From NCBI GenBank assembly GCA_045613585.1, contig JAZLBG010000016.1, positions 1 to 51,573 on the forward strand: a DNA stretch of 51,573 nt, in the 5' to 3' direction. Both the position numbers and the translations under genes were made by a program. A model generated the notes under the pieces. It was not told where the DNA came from and did no database searches. It was given only the letters and a program-made list of their open reading frames with translations. Positions 33,578 through 41,558 of the stretch are shown here, piece by piece. Position 1 is the stretch's first letter. Every line of letters starts with the position of its first letter. Source of the stretch: Fimenecus sp045613585 (GTDB lineage Bacteria; Bacillota; Clostridia; Oscillospirales; Acutalibacteraceae).

Positions 33578-33743
33578 ATTTGTCTTCATTCATCATATGA
33601 CCAAGTGCATATTCACAACATTGAACAACCAATTGATTAAAAGAAATATCATTTTGGTCTGCAAGAACTTGGATTCTGTCAATTAATTCATTAGGCATAC
33701 GAATTGTTTTATTTGATTTTTGTTGACTTTGTATTTCAAACAT
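33576..33743 (-). CDS. Small ribbon-helix-helix (CopG/Arc-type) DNA-binding protein
   Basis: A 55-aa protein. After a polar N-terminus the beta strand NKTIRMPNEL leads to helix A (IDRIQVLADQND) and helix B (SFNQLVVQCCEYAL), the ribbon-helix-helix fold of CopG/Arc/MetJ-type repressors, which bind as dimers to short inverted repeats. GAGGTGA lies 4 bases before the ATG. It is divergent from the collagen-like gene. The 137-bp gap between them has two inverted repeats with TTGCAA half-sites, so autoregulation and control of the surface protein are likely. No toxin gene is adjacent, which argues against an antitoxin role. Confidence 0.85.
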   Translation of the reverse strand: MFEIQSQQKSNKTIRMPNELIDRIQVLADQNDISFNQLVVQCCEYALGHMMNEDK

Positions 33744-33765
33744 TTAATCACCTCTACACTATAAA

Positions 33766-33848
33766 TTTTATTGCAAATTGCAATAAAAATATACAAGTAA
33801 AATTGCAAGTGAAAATTACTTGCAAAATTTTGCGAGGAGTATTATAAT
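33766..33848 (+). promoter_or_regulatory. Promoter of the collagen-like gene with overlapping inverted repeats
   Basis: IR1 is TTTTATTGC-AAATT-GCAATAAAA (33766-33788). IR2 is TTGCAAGT-GAAAATT-ACTTGCAA (33803-33825). The -35 TTGCAA (33820-33825) is the right arm of IR2; a 17-bp spacer leads to TATAAT (33843-33848). A repressor on IR2 would block the -35. The divergent RHH protein is the obvious candidate. Confidence 0.72.
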
Positions 33849-33880
33849 TAAGGTGAATATTAAAAAAAGAGGGGCTTGTT

Positions 33881-36388
33881 ATGAAAGAAAAACAAGGAAT
33901 GAAAAAGATTCTCAAAAAGATTTTAAGTGTATTTCTTGTAATTGCAATAGCATTTACAAGTGCAATTATTGTTCACAATCGTGACAGTAAACCTGCAAAT
34001 GTAGAAATCAAAAATGGTTTATCAGCTTATGAGTTGGCTGTGCAGAATGGTTATGAAGGCACAGTTGAAGAGTGGCTTGATACATTAAATGGTAAATCCG
34101 CTTATGAAATTGCGGTTGAGAATGGTTATTCAGGTAGCGAAAAAGATTGGACAGCATCTCTAAAAGCAATGGCGGGTAAAGATGGTGTAGGCATTAAAAC
34201 TGCATCATTTTCTTCTGAAGGTGAGTTGATTATCAAACTTTCTGACGGAACAACAATAAATATTGGTAAAGTTGCAGGAACAGATGGCAAAGACGGTATC
34301 GACGGTACAGACGGTGTGGACGGCAAAGATGGTGTCGACGGTAAAGATGGTATCGATGGTAAAGATGGTGTTAATGGTGAAGATGGTATCGATGGAAAAG
34401 ACGGCGTTGATGGTAAAGACGGCATAGATGGTAAAGACGGCGTAGATGGTAAAGACGGCACAGATGGAAAAGATGGCATCGATGGTGTTGGTATTACATC
34501 TGCAAACATTAACGAGAATGGTCAACTTGTTCTTATATTCTCTGATGGTAAAATAGTGAATCTTGATAAAGTCGTTGGTATGAACGGAAAAGACGGCGCT
34601 GATGGAACAGACGGCGTTGATGGTAAAGATGGTATCGACGGAAAAGATGGTACTGGCATTCAAGAAATTATCATAGATAATGGTAATCTTAAAGTTACTC
34701 TTACTACTGGAGCAATCCTTGACCTTGGTAATATCAAGGGAGAAAAGGGCGACCAAGGTGAGCAAGGTCTTCAAGGTGAAAAGGGAGACAAAGGTGACCA
34801 AGGTGAGCAAGGTCTCCAAGGTGAAAAGGGAGACAAGGGCGACCAAGGTGAGCAAGGTCTTCAAGGTGAAAAGGGAGACAAAGGCGACCAAGGTGAGCAA
34901 GGTCTCCAAGGTGAAAAGGGAGACAAGGGCGACCAGGGTGAAAAAGGAGACAAGGGCGACCAAGGTGAGCAAGGTCTTCAAGGCGAAAAAGGAGACAAAG
35001 GCGACCAAGGTGAGCAAGGTCTTCAAGGTGAAAAGGGAGATAAAGGCGACCAAGGTGAGCAAGGTCTTCAAGGTGAAAAGGGAGACAAAGGCGACCAGGG
35101 TGAACAAGGACTCCAAGGTGAAAAAGGAGACAAAGGCGACCAAGGTGAGCAAGGTCTCCAAGGTGAAAAGGGAGATAAAGGCGACCAAGGTGTAGGTGTA
35201 TCTAAAGTTGAAATTATCAACGAAGAACTTGTTATTACACTTTCTGACGGAAACTCTATAAATCTCGGCAACATTAAAGGTGCTAAAGGTGATAAGGGAG
35301 ACAAGGGTGACCAAGGTGATAAGGGCGCTGACGGTAAAAACGGTGTTGATGGTGTAGGTATTGCAAATGTAACAATCTCAACAGAAGGCGCATTGACAGT
35401 TGAACTTACAAACGGCACAATTCTTAATCTTGGTAATATCAAGGGTGCAGATGGTATTGGCGTTTCAAAGTCAGAAATCAATGCAGATGGCGAACTCATT
35501 CTTACATATACTGATGGCAACACAGCAAAACTCGGCGTAGTTGTTGGTAAAGACGGACAAAAGGGTGCTGATGGCATAGGCATTAAAACAGTAACTCTTT
35601 CAACAGATGGCGAACTTTCAATTCTTATGACAGATAACTCAACCTATAACCTTGGCAATATCAAAGGCGAAAAAGGTGATAAAGGTGATAAGGGTGATAA
35701 GGGTGATAAAGGTGACAAGGGTGATACTGGTGAAACTGGTCAAGATGGTAGAGGAATTACTGGTGCAAAAATTGTTGATGGAAAACTGGTTTTAACTTAT
35801 TCTGACGGAACAAGTGATACACTTGAAATTGAAAACAACGCCATTACCAATACAATTTCTTATTTTGATTATGAAAAAGTAAGTGATGGAACATATTCGA
35901 TATCATTAGATAATACATTTCAAAAATGCATAACTTCTATTGCTATTCCAGAAGAGTATAATGGGCAACCTGTTACTAAGATTGCAAGTGGAGGGTTTGC
36001 TAACGCAACTGAACTTGTTCAAGTAAGTATTCCTGATACGGTAACAGTAATTAGTTCAAACGCTTTTTTGAGTTGTAATAGTTTGAAAAAGGTTGAATTA
36101 TCAAACTCTTTAACAAGAATCAATTCTAATGCTTTCTATGGTTGTAAGCTTACTTCAATCACTATACCTGCAACAGTTACTTATATAGGAACAACAGCTT
36201 TTGGCATTGGTAGTGCTTGGTCTATAACATCTGTTGTTGTAGAGGGAAGCTTGAATTGGAAAGTATATAATAGTAATACTGATACTCTTGTAGCTAACGT
36301 TACATTTAGTGATACAGACTTTGTTAAAAATAGTGAGTATTTGCATAAATACAGCAATAATAACTATATATGGGAGAGAGTAGAATGA
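33881..36388 (+). CDS. Collagen-like surface protein with C-terminal leucine-rich repeats
   Basis: An 835-aa predicted surface protein. A signal or membrane anchor spans residues about 14-33. Two copies of an AYELAVQNGYEG-type motif (residues about 49-90) follow, as in other Firmicutes collagen-like proteins. Next come Gly-X-Y blocks (GKDGIDGKDGVDG type, then GDQGEQGLQGEKGDK tandem repeats). Eight beta-hairpin modules of about 35 residues interrupt them, each beginning GVGI or similar with a [L/I]xYSDG-type turn. The C-terminus (about 690-800) holds BspA-like leucine-rich repeats, as in the lipoprotein at 6610-7419. No LPXTG motif is present, so anchoring is by the N-terminus. The stop overlaps the next gene's ATG. 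Likely an adhesin or fibre; the ligand is unknown. Confidence 0.88.
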   Translation: MKEKQGMKKILKKILSVFLVIAIAFTSAIIVHNRDSKPANVEIKNGLSAYELAVQNGYEGTVEEWLDTLNGKSAYEIAVENGYSGSEKDWTASLKAMAGKDGVGIKTASFSSEGELIIKLSDGTTINIGKVAGTDGKDGIDGTDGVDGKDGVDGKDGIDGKDGVNGEDGIDGKDGVDGKDGIDGKDGVDGKDGTDGKDGIDGVGITSANINENGQLVLIFSDGKIVNLDKVVGMNGKDGADGTDGVDGKDGIDGKDGTGIQEIIIDNGNLKVTLTTGAILDLGNIKGEKGDQGEQGLQGEKGDKGDQGEQGLQGEKGDKGDQGEQGLQGEKGDKGDQGEQGLQGEKGDKGDQGEKGDKGDQGEQGLQGEKGDKGDQGEQGLQGEKGDKGDQGEQGLQGEKGDKGDQGEQGLQGEKGDKGDQGEQGLQGEKGDKGDQGVGVSKVEIINEELVITLSDGNSINLGNIKGAKGDKGDKGDQGDKGADGKNGVDGVGIANVTISTEGALTVELTNGTILNLGNIKGADGIGVSKSEINADGELILTYTDGNTAKLGVVVGKDGQKGADGIGIKTVTLSTDGELSILMTDNSTYNLGNIKGEKGDKGDKGDKGDKGDKGDTGETGQDGRGITGAKIVDGKLVLTYSDGTSDTLEIENNAITNTISYFDYEKVSDGTYSISLDNTFQKCITSIAIPEEYNGQPVTKIASGGFANATELVQVSIPDTVTVISSNAFLSCNSLKKVELSNSLTRINSNAFYGCKLTSITIPATVTYIGTTAFGIGSAWSITSVVVEGSLNWKVYNSNTDTLVANVTFSDTDFVKNSEYLHKYSNNNYIWERVE
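34748..35179 (+). repeat. 45-bp tandem repeat array in the collagen region
   Basis: Nine full 45-bp units encode GDQGEQGLQGEKGDK, and one 27-bp unit (GDQGEKGDK) lies between the fourth and fifth. Units differ mainly at third codon positions. In-frame slippage could change fibre length without breaking the gene. Confidence 0.95.
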
Positions 36389-36633
36389 TAACACAACTAA
36401 GTGAAACGGAAATCCTTATTATGAATTGGTATTTTCAATTTAACAATAGAATTGATGCAGTAATGACTGCGCCTCAATTTAATAATTTCAGGGCAAATAT
36501 TGTTGATGAAGAAATATTAAGTAGTTTACATAACTCTTTTAAATTGCTGGTTGAAAAAAAGTATCTTACATTGGATAATAGAAATAATTATGCACTTACC
36601 CTAAAAGGATTTAATTACATAAATAATAGATAA
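36385..36633 (+). CDS. Small winged-helix-like protein coupled to the collagen gene
   Basis: An 82-aa protein that I cannot assign to a named family. The pattern of helices (ETEILIMNWYFQFNN, EEILSSLHNSFKLLVEKKY) and a final strand-turn-strand (LTLDNRNNYALTLKGFNYI) resembles the wing of small winged-helix proteins. The ATG overlaps the stop of the collagen gene (ATGA), with GGGAGAGAG upstream, so it is translated after the surface protein. It may regulate the locus or act with the surface protein; neither is shown. A frame starting 15 bases earlier is less likely. Confidence 0.68.
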   Translation: MITQLSETEILIMNWYFQFNNRIDAVMTAPQFNNFRANIVDEEILSSLHNSFKLLVEKKYLTLDNRNNYALTLKGFNYINNR

Positions 36634-36686
36634 AAAATATTATTTTTTAGTAATCCAAAGCTTGTGCAAATATACAAAATAACAAA

Positions 36687-36710
36687 AAATCCCCGAGTAA
36701 TCGGGGATTT
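36687..36710. terminator. Bidirectional terminator between the small gene and the GH2 gene
   Basis: AAATCCCCGA / TCGGGGATTT with a GTAA loop; A and T runs on both sides suit both convergent transcripts. Confidence 0.9.
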
Positions 36711-36724
36711 TTCTTCATATATTT

Positions 36725-38989
36725 TTATTTCTTTGGTGCTTTAACTTTATTAAGTTTAGCGTTTAACTCAAGAATTTGCTCTTTTGTGAATGAACCACCA
36801 AGCATTGAAATACAACGCTTAATTGTGAAACCTTTAGCCATACCATAAACATTCTTAAGCATAGCAGGTGTTACTTTAAAGCCAGCGATTACACCGCCAC
36901 CTTTTTTCTCTTCACCATTTTCGTCTTTGCCACCGCTCATAGAGTTTTTGAGCATCATAAGGAACTTAACCATTACAAGCTTACCACCAAATGTACTCAT
37001 AATATCACCAATAGTGTTATTAATTGAAAGGTAACCATCAGGAGTGTTGATTTCAAACCAGTTAATAACCTGACCTTCTTCTTTCATAATATAAGCTTCG
37101 TTTGGAGTGTCAACCTTGTTTATTGTTGCAGTATCTTCAAGTCCGCCTGCAACTGCTTTAAGTTCAGTTGTACCCTCATTCTTAACTTCAAAATAGAAGA
37201 ATGGGTATTTACCTTTTGTCTGTTTACCAACGCTTACACCATTTGCAAAAAGTTCAACTTCTTCGCAGTTAGAATATACAGTAACTTTTGTTACATCTTC
37301 AACTCTGTCAATATATCTCTTAGAGCAAAGGTGTACCATAGGCTTGTCTGAAAGCCATGCCTGATATGCATAGAAACTGTCTTTCTTGTACTTTCTGTCA
37401 AATGTAACAAGACCCTTATGGTTCATACCATTTTCGCCACCCTCGTTACGAGCATCAGCAGCAAAGTCATACATATTCCAAACATGAGTTGCCCATATAT
37501 AAGGTCTGTCAGCAATTTGTTTGATAAGTTCTTCATGGTAATATGCCTGATATTCTTCTGTATAGTCACCTTGAACAGGGTTTGATGTGTGCCAGTCAAG
37601 AGCTTCACAGCCATATTCAGAAATACCGATTGGCTTGTTAGGATATTTCTTGTGGAAATTATCAAACCAAGGACCATTCATTGAAGTATCGCCACCATAC
37701 CAACCGAAATAGTGGTTGTATGAAAGTACATCAGAAATGTGAACATATTCATCATCAATATCGCACATTGAAACTGCTGCAATAGTTGTAAGACGAGTTT
37801 TGTCCATCTTATGACAAAGGTCGTTAAGGTCTTTGTGGTTTTTAATAAGGTTAGGGTTTGACCCTGCAATAGTAATCTCATTTGAAAGACCCCAAACAAC
37901 AATTGATGGGTGATTGTAGTTTTGTGCCACAAGTTCTTTCATCTGTGAAATTGTATTGTCGTAACCATTGTTCATATGGCTTGAAATGTAAGGGATTTCA
38001 GCCCAAAGAACAAGACCTGCTTCGTCACAAAGGTCATAGAAAACCTGTGAATGCTGATAGTGTGCAAGACGAATTGTGTTTGCACCCATTTCAAGAATGA
38101 GCTCAAGGTCTTCCTTGTGCATTTCAGGAGTAAGAGCATTACCAACGTCAGGTCTGTCCTGATGACGAGAAACACCGCGAAGAGGATATTCACGACCATT
38201 GAGAATAAAACCTTTTTCAGGGTCAATCTTGAATGTACGGCAACCGAAACGAGTTGAAATTTCATCAACTTCCACACCATCATAAATAAGTGTTGCTTTT
38301 GCTGTATAAAGATATGGGTCACGAAGTCCATCCCAAAGGTGAACATTCTTGATTTCGAATTCAGCGTCGTCATCATCTTCTTTTGAAGCAATAACTTCAC
38401 CATCAGCAATAATTTCATAACGAACTTTGCAGTCTTTGTTTTTAAAGAATGTCTTAATTTCAATTTCAGCATCTTCACCCTTGATTTCAGGTGTAACCAT
38501 AATTCCAGGTGCACCGTAGTAATCAAGGTCAAAGTGGTTTTCAGGTACACTAATAACACTTACATCACGATAAATACCGCCATAGAATGTAAAGTCAGCC
38601 TGTTGTGGATAAACTTTGTCGTTTGCAGAGTTGTCAACTTCAACAACAAGTAAGTTTTCATCTTTAACATCATCAAGTTTTACACGGAATGTTGAATAAC
38701 CGCCATCGTGCTTTGTAATTTCTTTGCCATTCCAGTAAACAACGCAAGAAGAGTTTACACCCTCAAATTGAAGATATTTAACTTCACCTTCTGGCATTTC
38801 ATCAGCTTTAAGTGATTTTGCAAAATAGCAAGTGCCACGGTAATAGTCATTGCCACCGTCCTGACCGTCTTTACCATTCCAAGTGTAAGGCAAATCAAGT
38901 GCTGTCCAGTCAGCAGGAAGAGTAGTAGGTGCAGACTTTGCCTCTTTTGAGAAAAGCCAACCACCATTGATTACTTTAATATTTCTCAT
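36725..38989 (-). CDS. GH2 beta-galactosidase-type glycoside hydrolase
   Basis: A 754-aa family 2 glycoside hydrolase, retaining. It has a sugar-binding jelly-roll domain (about 1-165, GGWLFSKEA, DYYRGTCYF), an immunoglobulin-like domain (about 165-265) and a catalytic barrel (about 265-560). The acid/base is in VVWGLSNEIT and the nucleophile in PIGISEYGCEALDWH. A second beta domain follows (to about 640). The last ~95 residues are unusual: a hydrophobic/amphipathic segment, a Lys/Glu/Gly linker, then helices rich in Met and Lys. The ATG at 38989 has GGAGG 5 bases upstream; the frame runs on to 39013. No signal peptide: cytosolic. Galactosidase is the default guess; glucuronidase is possible. 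Confidence 0.88.
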   Translation of the reverse strand: MRNIKVINGGWLFSKEAKSAPTTLPADWTALDLPYTWNGKDGQDGGNDYYRGTCYFAKSLKADEMPEGEVKYLQFEGVNSSCVVYWNGKEITKHDGGYSTFRVKLDDVKDENLLVVEVDNSANDKVYPQQADFTFYGGIYRDVSVISVPENHFDLDYYGAPGIMVTPEIKGEDAEIEIKTFFKNKDCKVRYEIIADGEVIASKEDDDDAEFEIKNVHLWDGLRDPYLYTAKATLIYDGVEVDEISTRFGCRTFKIDPEKGFILNGREYPLRGVSRHQDRPDVGNALTPEMHKEDLELILEMGANTIRLAHYQHSQVFYDLCDEAGLVLWAEIPYISSHMNNGYDNTISQMKELVAQNYNHPSIVVWGLSNEITIAGSNPNLIKNHKDLNDLCHKMDKTRLTTIAAVSMCDIDDEYVHISDVLSYNHYFGWYGGDTSMNGPWFDNFHKKYPNKPIGISEYGCEALDWHTSNPVQGDYTEEYQAYYHEELIKQIADRPYIWATHVWNMYDFAADARNEGGENGMNHKGLVTFDRKYKKDSFYAYQAWLSDKPMVHLCSKRYIDRVEDVTKVTVYSNCEEVELFANGVSVGKQTKGKYPFFYFEVKNEGTTELKAVAGGLEDTATINKVDTPNEAYIMKEEGQVINWFEINTPDGYLSINNTIGDIMSTFGGKLVMVKFLMMLKNSMSGGKDENGEEKKGGGVIAGFKVTPAMLKNVYGMAKGFTIKRCISMLGGSFTKEQILELNAKLNKVKAPKK

Positions 38990-39031
38990 AATAACCTCCA
39001 AAAAGTACAACAAGAATTTTATATCTTAATA

Positions 39032-39061
39032 ATTATACAATAATACCCAACACAATTTCAA
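39032..39061 (-). promoter_or_regulatory. Promoter of the GH2 gene
   Basis: TTGAAA (39061-39056), 18-bp spacer, TATAAT (39037-39032). The -35 and spacer lie within the prs terminator hairpin. Confidence 0.65.
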
Positions 39062-39086
39062 CTGTAAATTAACATTGTGTTGGGTA
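39044..39086 (-). terminator. Terminator after the PRPP synthetase gene
   Basis: A 13-bp stem, TACCCAACACAAT / ATTGTGTTGGGTA, with a 17-base loop. The following minus-strand sequence is only moderately T-rich (TTATTG). Confidence 0.7.
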
Positions 39087-39112
39087 TATTTTTGTTAAAT
39101 GTTGTAAAATTT

Positions 39113-40282
39113 TTACTTAAGTCCTGCTTTTTTGAGAAGAATGTCAATCTTATCAGCTGGGTCAAGGAGTTTGCTTACTGACTTGTCATGGTTAAGAGTG
39201 TCAATAATGTATGAAAGATATTTTGAAAGTTCAACTTCGCAATACCATTCACGCTTTTTAAGTTCAGGCATTCTGTAAACCAGATTTGTTGTGAATACCT
39301 TATCAAAAAGACCATCACGATAAGCTTTATCAAAAGAATCAAGACCTGCGTTGAAAAGACCAAATGCAGAGAAAATGAATACTCTGTTTGCGCCAAGTTC
39401 TTTGATTTTTCTTGAAACATCAAGCATTGATTCACCTGATGAAATCATATCGTCAATAATAATAACGTCTTTGCCTTCAACATTTGAGCCAAGGAAAGAG
39501 TGTTCAACAATTGGGTTTCTACCGTCAACGATTCTTGAATAGTCACGGCGTTTGTAGAACATACCAAGGTCAAGACCTAAATAGTTTGAATATTGCATAC
39601 AACGGCTCATAGCACCTTCGTCAGGTGAAATAATCATTGTGTGCTCTTTGTCAAGTTGAAGTCCGTCAACATTGTTAACGAGAGCCTTAATCATCTGATA
39701 AGCAGGGGAAATGCTTTCAAATCCGTGAAGAGGAATTGCATTCTGAACACGAGCATCGTGAGCATCAAAAGTGATGATGTTGTCAACGCCCATTGCGAGG
39801 CAAAGTTCCTGAAGCATAACTGCACAGTCAAGAGATTCTCTTGATGAACGCTTGTGCTGTCTGCCTTCATAAAGCATAGGCATAATAACAGTGATTGTCT
39901 TTGCCTTACCACCAATAGCAGAAATTGCTCTTTTAAGATTAGCGTAATGGTCGTCTGGACTCATAGGAACTGTCTGACCATACATTTTATATGTAACACC
40001 ATGGTTGAAAGCATCAACAAGAATGTAAATGTCATAACCACGAACAGATTCGTGAAGTGAGCATTTGCCTTCACCTGTACCAAAACGAGGGAAAGTAGCA
40101 TTAAGGATGTAAGTATCTCTTTCATAACCTGAAAAAGCAATTGTTGTTTTGTGCTCTGAATCCTGTTGCTTACGCCACTTCACAAGAAAACGGTCAATCT
40201 TTTCTGCCATTTCTTCGCAACCCGGTAAAGCAATAATACCAAGAGGGCCATTTGGTACTGTGGTAATTTCTCTGTCTGCCAT
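39113..40282 (-). CDS. prs: Ribose-phosphate pyrophosphokinase (long form)
   Basis: A 389-aa PRPP synthetase that transfers pyrophosphate from ATP to ribose 5-phosphate. Visible signatures are LHESVRGYDIYILVD (N-terminal domain), MPMLYEGRQHKRSSRESLDC (flexible loop and ATP site), IITFDAHDARVQNA (metal/ribose-5-P region) and the PRPP loop VIIIDDMISSGES. It is about 70 residues longer than the usual 310-320. The additions are at the N-terminus, around residues 55-70, and at the C-terminus. Long forms of this kind occur in Clostridia. GGAGG precedes the ATG. PRPP feeds NadC and the phosphoribosyltransferase found in this window. Confidence 0.9.
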   Translation of the reverse strand: MADREITTVPNGPLGIIALPGCEEMAEKIDRFLVKWRKQQDSEHKTTIAFSGYERDTYILNATFPRFGTGEGKCSLHESVRGYDIYILVDAFNHGVTYKMYGQTVPMSPDDHYANLKRAISAIGGKAKTITVIMPMLYEGRQHKRSSRESLDCAVMLQELCLAMGVDNIITFDAHDARVQNAIPLHGFESISPAYQMIKALVNNVDGLQLDKEHTMIISPDEGAMSRCMQYSNYLGLDLGMFYKRRDYSRIVDGRNPIVEHSFLGSNVEGKDVIIIDDMISSGESMLDVSRKIKELGANRVFIFSAFGLFNAGLDSFDKAYRDGLFDKVFTTNLVYRMPELKKREWYCEVELSKYLSYIIDTLNHDKSVSKLLDPADKIDILLKKAGLK

Positions 40283-40338
40283 AATTCAACCTCCGAAAAT
40301 TTGAAAACTTAAACTACATGTAATTATTTAACATATAT

Positions 40339-40366
40339 ATTCTACTATATTTTGTGGTTTTTGCAA
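40339..40366 (-). promoter_or_regulatory. Likely promoter of prs
   Basis: TTGCAA (40366-40361), 16-bp spacer, TAGAAT (40344-40339), followed by an AT-rich leader of about 50 bases. Confidence 0.55.
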
Positions 40367-40391
40367 TAGAAAATTGATAAAAAAATAAAAT

Positions 40392-41558
40392 TTAGTTAAA
40401 AGAGTGTTCAACTGTTATTACTGCAAAATATCTTTCGTCTATTTTGCTCAATTTATTTTCAACTTCGTTACGAATTTGCTCGTTATTCAAGTGATATTTG
40501 TGTGGAACAATCAAATCGAAAATAAGATTTGTATGTGTAGGACCATCAACAACTCTGAAATCGTGTATTGACATTTCTTCGCTCATTTCTGTAACGAGAT
40601 TACTTGTCATTTGACGAAGTGTGTTGATTTTTTCATCATCAACAACGATAGGGTCCATATGTATTGAAATAATCATACCAAATTCATTAAGAATATCTCG
40701 TTCAATAAGGTCAATAACATCGTGGATTTCCATAATGTCTTCATTTGATGGTACTTCCGCATGAGCAGATGCGAATTTTCTGCCAGGGCCATAATCGTGA
40801 ATAATCATATCATGTACGCCGACAACTTTATCATAAGAAAGAATTTTATCTGTGATTTCATCAACAAATTCTTTTTCTGCTGGTTTACCTAAAAGGTCTG
40901 CCATAGTGTCTTTAAGAATATTAAATCCTGCAATAAAAATAAAGCAAGCAACAATAATACCAAGATAACCGTCTATATTGATGTCAGAAAAAGAAGATAC
41001 AATAATCGCAATTGCAGCAACACTAGTTGCAAGACAATCACTAAAACAGTCTTTCATAACTGCCATCATAGGTGCAGAGTTGATTTTCTTGCCAAGCTTT
41101 TTATTGAAAAATCCAAGCCATAACTTTGCAAAAATACTGAAAACAAGAATACAAAGTGAAACTATGCTGAAATTTACAGGTACAGGATTTATAATCTTAT
41201 CAACTGAACTTTTAAACAATTCAATACCCATCAACAAAACAAGGAATGCAACTGCAAGAGCAGAAATGTATTCAACTCTACCATGACCATAAGGATGTCC
41301 CTTGTCAGCAGGTTTTGACGAAAGTTTAACGCCTATAAGTGAAATTATTGATGCACCAGCGTCAGATAAGTTGTTTATAGCATCTGCAGTAACAGAAATA
41401 CTGCCTGAAAGCATACCTGCTACATATTTAAGTATTGCAAGTAAAATATTCGTTACAATACCTGCAACACTGCCAAGGGTGCCATAAGCTGCACGCACAT
41501 TTGGATTGCGTACATTTTCACTGTCACGAATAAAAAGTTTAATCAGAATTGTGTGCAT
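40392..41558 (-). CDS. Cation diffusion facilitator (CDF) metal efflux transporter
   Basis: A 388-aa CDF protein that exports divalent metals such as Zn2+, Mn2+ or Fe2+ in exchange for protons. Six transmembrane helices are visible. Site-A ligands appear as SVTADAINNLSDAG in helix 2 and a DxxD-like SDCLATSVAA in helix 5. The HPYGHGRVEYISA loop is the family signature. A cytosolic metal-binding domain (about 215-300) follows, then a C-terminal extension of about 80 residues. The ATG lies within the end of the tetR gene (20-bp overlap) with AAGGAG upstream, so the two are coupled. The asparagine pair before SDAG is typical of the Mn/Fe branch, but the metal is not proven. Confidence 0.9.
   Translation of the reverse strand: MHTILIKLFIRDSENVRNPNVRAAYGTLGSVAGIVTNILLAILKYVAGMLSGSISVTADAINNLSDAGASIISLIGVKLSSKPADKGHPYGHGRVEYISALAVAFLVLLMGIELFKSSVDKIINPVPVNFSIVSLCILVFSIFAKLWLGFFNKKLGKKINSAPMMAVMKDCFSDCLATSVAAIAIIVSSFSDINIDGYLGIIVACFIFIAGFNILKDTMADLLGKPAEKEFVDEITDKILSYDKVVGVHDMIIHDYGPGRKFASAHAEVPSNEDIMEIHDVIDLIERDILNEFGMIISIHMDPIVVDDEKINTLRQMTSNLVTEMSEEMSIHDFRVVDGPTHTNLIFDLIVPHKYHLNNEQIRNEVENKLSKIDERYFAVITVEHSFN

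Noticed and set aside
33576..33743. Antitoxin of a toxin-antitoxin pair.
   Set aside because: No adjacent toxin-sized gene on the same strand; the divergent surface protein gene and shared operator-like repeats fit a stand-alone repressor better.
34748..35179. Regularly spaced repeats that might suggest a CRISPR array.
   Set aside because: Units are contiguous 45-bp coding repeats in frame with Gly-X-Y, with no unique spacers.
34205..35314. A 369-codon open frame on the minus strand opposite the collagen-like gene.
   Set aside because: It is created by the repeat's codon pattern; the translation is low-complexity Leu/Phe/Thr/Val repeats with no ribosome site, and the sense frame is clearly a known protein type.
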